From assembly GCA_934230055.1 (NCBI GenBank), contig CAKQEE010000007.1, forward strand, positions 1 through 19,100: a stretch of 19,100 nt of DNA, in the 5' to 3' direction. Each line of letters opens with the position of its first letter. Positions within the stretch are counted from its first letter, which is position 1. The notes under the pieces are model-generated. The model was not told the DNA's origin. It worked only from the letters and a program-made list of their open reading frames with translations, and searched no databases. This document shows, one piece after another, positions 15,324 through 19,100 of this stretch. Source of the DNA: an uncultured Clostridia bacterium. GTDB lineage: Bacteria; Bacillota; Clostridia; Christensenellales; Borkfalkiaceae. The translations under genes were made by a program, and so were the position numbers.

Positions 15324-16322
15324 ATGGAGATAGATTTTTTAGACGTATTGCTATCCGTTTCGGCACTCGTTTTACTTGCCGTTCCGGGGTTCGCATTCGC
15401 AAAGCTTAAAATGCTTCCCGAAAATGCGACCGAAGCTTTCAGCACGGTAGTTTTATACGGCGCGCAGTCCGCGCTCGTTTTCAAAAGTTTTCAGGGAATG
15501 GCGTTTGAAGCGGAAACCGCGGTGAATATGCTGATCGTGGCGGGACTTGCCGTGGCGATACATTTGATAATGATAGGCATTTGTTGCGCGCTTACCGCGG
15601 GCAAGGGGGAAGACGCGAAAATTCGTTGCGTAAGGTACGCGGGCGTTTTTTCCAACTGCGGATTTATGGGTTTTCCTTTTTTGAAATCGGTATTCGCCGG
15701 GCATGGCGGTATAGACGAAATAATGATTTACGGCGCGGTTGTAGTGGCGATTTTCAATATAATCAACTGGACGTTCGGAGTATATCTTATCACGGGAGAT
15801 AAAAGCAAAGTTTCGCTTAAAAAAATCGTGGCAAACCCCGTTATAATTTCCGTTCTTTTCGGATTTATTTTATACGTCGCGTTGCCGCGCCCGATAGCGG
15901 ATCTGGCGGCGCAAAACACCGTGCTTGATAAGATTTTAGAAAAATTTATGGAAGTCATCGGATATTTAAGCGAGATAGTCACGCCGCTTTCTATGATAGT
16001 GATAGGCGTGCGGCTTGCGGGAGTTAATCTTAAAGCTTTGTTTCTCGATAAATACGCCTATTTTGCAAGCGGCTTAAAGCTTATCGTAATGAGCCTTTTA
16101 ACAATGCTTTGCGTGGCTTTTTTGCCTGTTTCGGAAGAGATAAAATATACGCTGTTCTTTCTTTTGTCTATGCCTTGCGCAACGAGCGGCGCGCTTCTCG
16201 CGGTGCAGTTCGGCGGCGACGGAGATTTTGCCTCGGTAACGGTGCTTTTATCGACGATTTTTTCGGTGGCGACGATACCGATTATGTTTTTGTTGTTCAA
16301 GTTTCTTGCGGGCGGCGTGTAA
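15324..16322 (+). CDS. AEC-family (auxin efflux carrier-like) transporter
   Basis: A very hydrophobic protein of 332 residues with about ten predicted helices, as in the AEC family. Members move organic anions such as malate, or other small metabolites, across the membrane; specificity cannot be read from sequence. Family signatures: the central SNCGFMGFPFLKSVFAGHG region (about 110-128), with the conserved NxGfmG-P pattern, and the matching second-half segment LFFLLSMPCATSGALLAVQFGGD (about 276-298), where a helix-breaking Pro-Cys and small residues form the discontinuous helix. VTPLSMIVIGVRLAG (about 217-231) is also typical. AGGA at 15313-15316 gives 7-nt spacing to ATG 15324. It lies 158 bases after the PHP gene on the same strand, but no promoter or terminator between them is clear, so co-transcription is possible. 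Confidence 0.88.
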   Translation: MEIDFLDVLLSVSALVLLAVPGFAFAKLKMLPENATEAFSTVVLYGAQSALVFKSFQGMAFEAETAVNMLIVAGLAVAIHLIMIGICCALTAGKGEDAKIRCVRYAGVFSNCGFMGFPFLKSVFAGHGGIDEIMIYGAVVVAIFNIINWTFGVYLITGDKSKVSLKKIVANPVIISVLFGFILYVALPRPIADLAAQNTVLDKILEKFMEVIGYLSEIVTPLSMIVIGVRLAGVNLKALFLDKYAYFASGLKLIVMSLLTMLCVAFLPVSEEIKYTLFFLLSMPCATSGALLAVQFGGDGDFASVTVLLSTIFSVATIPIMFLLFKFLAGGV

Positions 16323-16340
16323 ATAAGTTTCTCTCTACGA

Positions 16341-16542
16341 ACTGTTTCCTTCCGTCATAAGCCTCCATCCGAGAGGGAGGGAGGACAGCGTTAGCGGTTG
16401 AAGGAGCCTTTCGCGCTTTTGTATTATTTAATTAAACGCGTTCTCCCTCAGTAGCCTTTGGCGACAGCTCCCTCCCCGAGGGAGCCTGCGATTCCCCGTC
16501 ATTCTGAGCCGCGCTTCTTGCCCCTACTTCCGAAGAATCTCT
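16341..16542. repeat. dispersed palindromic intergenic repeat, copy 3 (composite)
   Basis: The gap of 372 bases after the AEC gene holds several small palindromes. One is CCTCC...GGAGG at about 16362-16380. A perfect 8-bp stem GCTCCCTC (16467-16474) pairs with GAGGGAGC (16478-16485). Before it, CTCCCTCAGTAGCC and TTTGGCGACAGCTCCC are phrases I recognise as typical of abundant repeats in gut Clostridia (recollection, not searched). 16496-16542 is the inverted counterpart of 5214-5260 in copy 1 (43 of 47 bases, all four changes transitions). No coding frame is convincing. The hairpins may also stop AEC transcription. From 16543 to 16640 the sequence is AT-rich without features. Confidence 0.78.
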
Positions 16543-16640
16543 TTTTATCTTCCTCGGCTTTTTCATAATCTTCACTTAACGGCAAAATAAAAATCTTAAC
16601 GAAAAAAAGACTTTATATAAAAAGCATAAATGCATATTTA

Positions 16641-16669
16641 TTGACATTTAAGAATAAAAGTGCTACTAT
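16641..16669 (+). promoter_or_regulatory. extended -10 promoter for the 73-residue membrane protein
   Basis: A perfect -35 TTGACA (16641-16646), 17-bp spacer, and TGC directly before the -10 TACTAT (16664-16669). The start codon is 26 bases downstream of the -10, and AGGAG at 16680-16684 serves it. Confidence 0.8.
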
Positions 16670-16694
16670 AAAAGAAAAAAGGAGTTTTTAGAGA

Positions 16695-16916
16695 ATGACG
16701 TGGTTTAATAAACAGAGCCGTTTGGTTCAGATACTTCTTCTTCTGATCCCCGGCGTAAACTGGATTACCGAGATTGTCGTAAGATGGTCTACGTGGCTTA
16801 AAAAGGGAGGCATTTTAAGACTTGTTATCTGTATTTTAACCATTCCTTGTGGTATGATATTCGGCTGGATAGACCTCGTATGGGTGCTTCTCTTCAAGAA
16901 GCTTTGTTTGCAATAA
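16695..16916 (+). CDS. small membrane protein of unknown function
   Basis: The product is 73 residues with two hydrophobic helices: about 10-31 (VQILLLLIPGVNWITEIVVR, with a Pro-Gly kink) and about 40-68 (ILRLVICILTIPCGMIFGW followed by IDLVWVLLF). Between them is a basic loop WSTWLKKGG, and the tail is also basic (KKLCLQ). By the positive-inside rule the loop and both ends would be cytoplasmic. The gene is credible despite its size: an extended consensus promoter, a good ribosome binding site with 10-nt spacing, and a terminator hairpin 18 bases after the stop, so it forms its own transcription unit. No signal peptide or toxin-like pattern is decisive. I do not recognise the family; a two-helix stress-related or regulatory membrane peptide is one possibility. 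Confidence 0.8.
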   Translation: MTWFNKQSRLVQILLLLIPGVNWITEIVVRWSTWLKKGGILRLVICILTIPCGMIFGWIDLVWVLLFKKLCLQ

Positions 16917-16934
16917 AGCGGCAACGGAATATAA

Positions 16935-16967
16935 AAAGCGCGGAGGAAAAAATTTCCCCCGCGCTTT
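16935..16967. terminator. bidirectional terminator between convergent genes
   Basis: Arms AAAGCGCGG-A-GGAAA (16935-16949) and TTTCC-C-CCGCGCTTT (16953-16967) pair with one A-C mismatch. Read forward, the T tail is short; read in reverse, the hairpin is followed by five T (16933-16937 complement). It therefore fits both the small membrane protein gene and the convergent DUF6062-like gene. Confidence 0.75.
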
Positions 16968-16982
16968 CACTATATAAAATAT

Positions 16983-17009
16983 CTTGCGCGGCAAATTTTG
17001 CCGCGCAGG
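16983..17009. other. GC-rich hairpin between convergent genes
   Basis: CTTGCGCGGC (16983-16992) pairs with GCCGCGCAGG (17000-17009) with one T-G wobble, around AAATTTT. There is no T tract on either side, so it is not a standard terminator by itself. It could protect the 3' end of the - strand transcript, which passes through it before the terminator at 16935-16967. Confidence 0.55.
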
Positions 17010-17101
17010 ATAAAAATAAAAGCCGCCGTCTTTTTAAAATTCGTAAATTCGCTAAACCGATAATCGGTACTCAACAATTCGGCAAAGACGCGCTGTCATA
17101 T

Positions 17102-17782
17102 TTATTCGCCCTTTTTGCCGTGTATCTTTATGCGCATACGGGGAAGGGCGGTTTCCGCTTCGCCCAAAGGTTCGTTTGCGTTGCGGTAGTCGTGCTTTAA
17201 GCAAAACTTGTTCAAATCCTCGCGTACCCGTTCAAAATTCCTGCTTTGAACGGAGCTTAAAACGGAAAGATATTCTTTTGTCGCAAACCCCGCCGCGGAT
17301 GAATACCTTAAAAGTGCTGCATAGTGTTTAAGGCAGAAGCCTTTGCAGGATAAAAGTGCTTTAAGAAAGCCTTTTTCCCTTATAAAAAGCTGTGCGACCG
17401 TTTTGTAGTATTTAACCATACTTTCTTCTAAAACTTCGCAAATCGCGCAGGTGGAAAGCGATTTTTCTATTTTTTCGGCTTGTTTTTTCGCCGCGCCCGC
17501 GCTTTTTATTTCGCCGAACAGCGGCGCGAGCTTTTCTGCCCGTGTACCCGCTTGCAAAGCGACGGAAAGTTTGTTTTGCCTGTTAAAAAGCATATCGAAA
17601 TGCTTGTCGCAAAACCCTTTTTCGCCGACTTTAACGCGAGTGTCGTCTTCCATAACCGCGTCGTTCAAAAACTCGTGGAGAAATTGTTCCTCGGCAACGG
17701 CTTCTATCTCGCACAGCGGACATTCGCAGTCGCTCGCAAATTTTTCTTTAATTAATCCCGTATCTATATGATAACTGCTCAT
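17102..17782 (-). CDS. DUF6062-like Cys/His-motif protein
   Basis: A soluble protein of 226 residues with no signal or membrane helix. Its layout matches the family I know as DUF6062: YHIDT at 4-8, CPLC at 21-24 and GFCDKHF at 56-62. A second similar set follows: CAIC at 112-115 and GFCLKHY at 148-154. The pairing of CxxC with GFCxKH twice suggests a duplicated metal- or redox-active unit; metal binding is inference. A third FCLKH occurs at 193-197, just before DYRNANEPLG and ALPR, where I expect relatives to read KFDYRN without a Cys-His pair. The start at 17782 is the only Met before YHIDT. There is no Shine-Dalgarno sequence; instead a promoter ends right at the start codon, pointing to a leaderless mRNA. 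It diverges from the esterase gene and converges on the small membrane protein gene. Function unknown. Confidence 0.85.
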   Translation of the reverse strand: MSSYHIDTGLIKEKFASDCECPLCEIEAVAEEQFLHEFLNDAVMEDDTRVKVGEKGFCDKHFDMLFNRQNKLSVALQAGTRAEKLAPLFGEIKSAGAAKKQAEKIEKSLSTCAICEVLEESMVKYYKTVAQLFIREKGFLKALLSCKGFCLKHYAALLRYSSAAGFATKEYLSVLSSVQSRNFERVREDLNKFCLKHDYRNANEPLGEAETALPRMRIKIHGKKGE

Positions 17783-17799
17783 ATGCTAATTTTAGCATA
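17782..17799. promoter_or_regulatory. 18-bp palindrome over the -10 and start codon
   Basis: TATGCTAA (17782-17789) and TTAGCATA (17792-17799) form a perfect 8-bp inverted repeat with a 2-bp centre. It covers the -10 hexamer, the predicted transcription start and the first base of the start codon of the DUF6062-like gene, a place where a bound protein would block transcription. Part of the symmetry could be incidental to the AT-rich -10. Confidence 0.5.
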
Positions 17800-17817
17800 G
17801 AATCGAAATTTTTTCAA
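17789..17817 (-). promoter_or_regulatory. extended -10 promoter giving a leaderless transcript
   Basis: On the - strand: -35 TTGAAA (17817-17812), 17-bp spacer ending in TGC, -10 TAAAAT (17794-17789). The start codon ATG begins at 17782, only 7 bases past the -10, where transcription itself should begin. No ribosome binding site fits in between. Confidence 0.75.
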
Positions 17818-17845
17818 TGTTATTTCGGAAAATAGTTTAAGAAGA

Positions 17846-17874
17846 TTGCAAAAGCTTTTGCGCTGTGGTAAAAT
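17846..17874 (+). promoter_or_regulatory. extended -10 promoter for the esterase, with palindromic operator candidate
   Basis: -35 TTGCAA (17846-17851), 17-bp spacer, TGG then -10 TAAAAT (17869-17874). A perfect 14-bp palindrome GCAAAAGCTTTTGC lies at 17848-17861, overlapping the -35 and spacer, where a repressor could compete with RNA polymerase. Confidence 0.75.
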
Positions 17875-17923
17875 ATATCGGAAAAAAATAGATGCTCGCA
17901 GGAGTATCGGCGGAGAATTAATT

Positions 17924-18754
17924 ATGGTTTTTGAAACGGTTGATTTATATAAGTATTTCGGAGTAGAAAGGGCAGAGGGCGCGCAAGGCTATCTCGATTG
18001 TTATATTCCCGAAATCAGCGAAGAGGTTGCGCCGAGAGTGCGCCCCGCAATGCTCGTTATAGGCGGCGGCGGGTACGGGTACGTTTCTTCGAGAGAAAAA
18101 GAGTGTATAGCTTTCGCGTTCCTTGCGCAGAGCTTCGCTTCGTTCGTACTGCGCTATTCGGTTGCGCCCGTAAGATACCCCGCGCAGCTTATCGAAGCGG
18201 ACATGGCGATGATTTACATACGCGAAAACGCTGAAAAATTCGGCATAGATAAAGACCACGTTGCCGCGATAGGCTTTTCCGCGGGCGGACATCTCACGGG
18301 AATGCTCGGTATTATTCCGGATGAAAAAGAGGCAAAAGAAATTCTCGGCGAAAAGATCGCTTTAGCAAGACCGAACGCCGTTGTGTTGAGCTATCCCGTT
18401 ATAAGCGGGGGAGAAATGGCACACCGCGGCAGCTTCGAGAACCTTTGCGGAGATAATACGGAGCTTTTTGAAAGGCTTTCGTTGGAAAAGCGCGTAGACG
18501 CGAATTCTGCACCCGCGTTTATCTGGACGACCGCGAACGACGGCTCCGTGCCTTCCGAAAACAGCTTGTACGTTGCGGCGGCTTATAAAAAGGCGGGCGT
18601 GCCGTTCGAGCTACACGTGTTCGAGGACGGTCAGCATGGACTTTCGCTTGCCACGGAAGAAACGCAATTCGTGAGCGCTGCGGTAAGTCGTTGGGTTAAG
18701 CTTTGCGGTACTTGGCTTAAAGTGCGCGGTTTTGCAATAAAATATATCGGCTAA
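17924..18754 (+). CDS. alpha/beta hydrolase (esterase/acetyl-xylan-esterase-like)
   Basis: The product is 276 residues of the alpha/beta-hydrolase fold, cytoplasmic (no signal peptide). The start at 17924 follows GGAGA at 17912-17916; the open frame extends 26 residues upstream but would overlap the promoter. The nucleophile motif is GFSAGG at 117-122 with Ser119. Asp206 (TANDGSVP) and His238 (EDGQHGLS) complete the triad. GGGGYGYVSSRE at 47-58 takes the place of the oxyanion-hole HGGG loop. This GGG-Y-xx-S-x-RE form is common in bacterial carbohydrate-ester and xylan-related esterases, so deacetylation of imported sugars is a reasonable guess. No sugar-utilisation genes are nearby. The gene is a single unit with a regulated-looking promoter. 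Confidence 0.88.
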   Translation: MVFETVDLYKYFGVERAEGAQGYLDCYIPEISEEVAPRVRPAMLVIGGGGYGYVSSREKECIAFAFLAQSFASFVLRYSVAPVRYPAQLIEADMAMIYIRENAEKFGIDKDHVAAIGFSAGGHLTGMLGIIPDEKEAKEILGEKIALARPNAVVLSYPVISGGEMAHRGSFENLCGDNTELFERLSLEKRVDANSAPAFIWTTANDGSVPSENSLYVAAAYKKAGVPFELHVFEDGQHGLSLATEETQFVSAAVSRWVKLCGTWLKVRGFAIKYIG

Positions 18755-18760
18755 AAGGCG

Positions 18761-18780
18761 TCGGAATAAAAAAATTCCGA
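18761..18780 (+). other. hairpin after the esterase gene
   Basis: TCGGAAT (18761-18767) and ATTCCGA (18774-18780) form a 7-bp perfect stem with an A6 loop, 6 bases after the stop. No T tract follows, so it is only a weak terminator candidate. Confidence 0.4.
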
Positions 18781-18797
18781 AAAACCCTTAAAAACCG

Positions 18798-18826
18798 TTG
18801 ATATTTTTTTTAATATGTGTTAATAT
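18798..18826 (+). promoter_or_regulatory. promoter for tRNA-Thr
   Basis: -35 TTGATA (18798-18803), 17-bp AT-rich spacer ending in TGT, -10 TAATAT (18821-18826). An alternative -10, TATTAT, lies 3 bases on. The tRNA begins 39 bases after the -10, leaving a short 5' leader to be removed by RNase P. Confidence 0.7.
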
Positions 18827-18865
18827 TATAAAGCTGTTTTATGAAGTAGTTCGTAAAACGGCGAT

Positions 18866-18941
18866 GCTGGTGTGGCTCAGTCGGTAGAGCAGCTGATTCG
18901 TAATCAGCAGGTCAGCGGTTCAAGTCCGCTCACCAGCTCCA
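18866..18941 (+). tRNA. tRNA-Thr (anticodon CGU)
   Basis: A full cloverleaf: acceptor GCTGGTG (18866-18872) with CACCAGC (18931-18937), D stem GCTC/GAGC, anticodon stem GCTGA/TCAGC with loop TTCGTAA, and T stem AGCGG/CCGCT with loop TTCAAGT. Anticodon CGT reads ACG, threonine. The discriminator is T (18938) and CCA is encoded (18939-18941). All stems are perfectly paired. It is a single-gene unit with its own promoter and terminator. Confidence 0.97.
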
Positions 18942-18942
18942 A

Positions 18943-18972
18943 AAAAACGGAGGTGCTTGCGCCCCCGTTTTT
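18943..18972 (+). terminator. intrinsic terminator of tRNA-Thr
   Basis: AAAAACGG (18943-18950) pairs with CCGTTTTT (18965-18972). Inside it GG (18952-18953) pairs with CC (18962-18963) after one mismatch. The T tract is at 18968-18972. Beyond it, to the window end, the sequence is AT-rich with no supported gene. Confidence 0.85.
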
Positions 18973-19100
18973 GTATGTAAAAATCAAGTTTTTTTCGTTT
19001 TTTTGAAAGAGGAAAAATATAAAAAACAAAATCAAAAAAATGAATCGATACCCATATTCGTACCAATATTTAAACCGCCTTTTTTCCTTTGGTAGTTAAT

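Noticed and set aside
16847..17200. + strand open frame of 117 codons
   Set aside because: It starts inside the small membrane protein gene and runs through two hairpins and into the antisense of the DUF6062-like gene, with no ribosome binding site.
19040..19099. 19-residue open frame at the right edge (MNRYPYSYQYLNRLFSFGS)
   Set aside because: No ribosome binding site near it and an AT-rich context. Too short to separate from chance.
18942..19100. Integrated element using the 3' end of tRNA-Thr as attachment site
   Set aside because: Base composition drops to AT-rich after the tRNA, but no integrase or duplicated tRNA end is visible before the window stops.

Overview
The window looks like a chromosomal segment from a low-to-mid GC Gram-positive bacterium of the Clostridia, probably an uncultivated gut lineage. 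This is inferred from four things: strong TTGACA/TATAAT-type promoters, purine-rich ribosome binding sites, a prs-pth-mfd gene order known from Firmicutes, and lipoproteins with monoderm-style signals. The genus cannot be fixed from sequence alone. Nearly all genes run on the + strand; only a lipoprotein gene (267-962) and a DUF6062-type gene (17102-17782) are on the - strand. There is no phage, transposase, CRISPR array or recognisable defence locus.

Layout. 1-266: the tail of an upstream gene, a strong terminator and a short 15-bp tandem repeat. 267-1878: a divergent pair, a lipoprotein and a one-helix anchored protein, both of unknown function. 1879-2198: a GC-rich minisatellite made of alternating 17- and 19-bp units. 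2199-5078: a housekeeping-type cluster of CPBP membrane protease, rlmH (overlapping by 4 bp), an M14 carboxypeptidase-like protein and tadA. 5079-5458: a dispersed repeat element and a near-perfect sigma-A promoter for a lone membrane glycosyltransferase (5459-6754). 6814-7039: a terminator, a 38-bp perfect palindrome that belongs to the same repeat family, and the prs promoter. 7088-14243: prs, pth, mfd and a PrsA/SurA-like lipoprotein, covering nucleotide precursor supply, peptidyl-tRNA recycling, transcription-coupled repair and probable extracytoplasmic folding. 14437-16322: a PHP-domain phosphoesterase and an AEC-family transporter. 16323-16694: another copy of the repeat family, then a strong promoter for a 73-residue membrane protein. 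17102-18754: a divergent pair, a DUF6062-like Cys/His protein and an alpha/beta hydrolase. 18866-18941: tRNA-Thr(CGU) with its own promoter and terminator.

Points most worth a second look: (1) the DUF6062-like gene appears to be transcribed as a leaderless mRNA from an extended -10 promoter that is overlapped by an 18-bp palindrome; (2) the M14 peptidase has proline where the third zinc-ligand histidine should be, one base away from His; (3) three intergenic copies of a palindromic repeat family, including a 47-bp segment present twice in opposite orientation with 43 of 47 bases identical and only transitions between copies; (4) the 17/19-bp minisatellite. I see no convincing multi-gene novel system. 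The interest lies in regulation, repeats and individual protein oddities.
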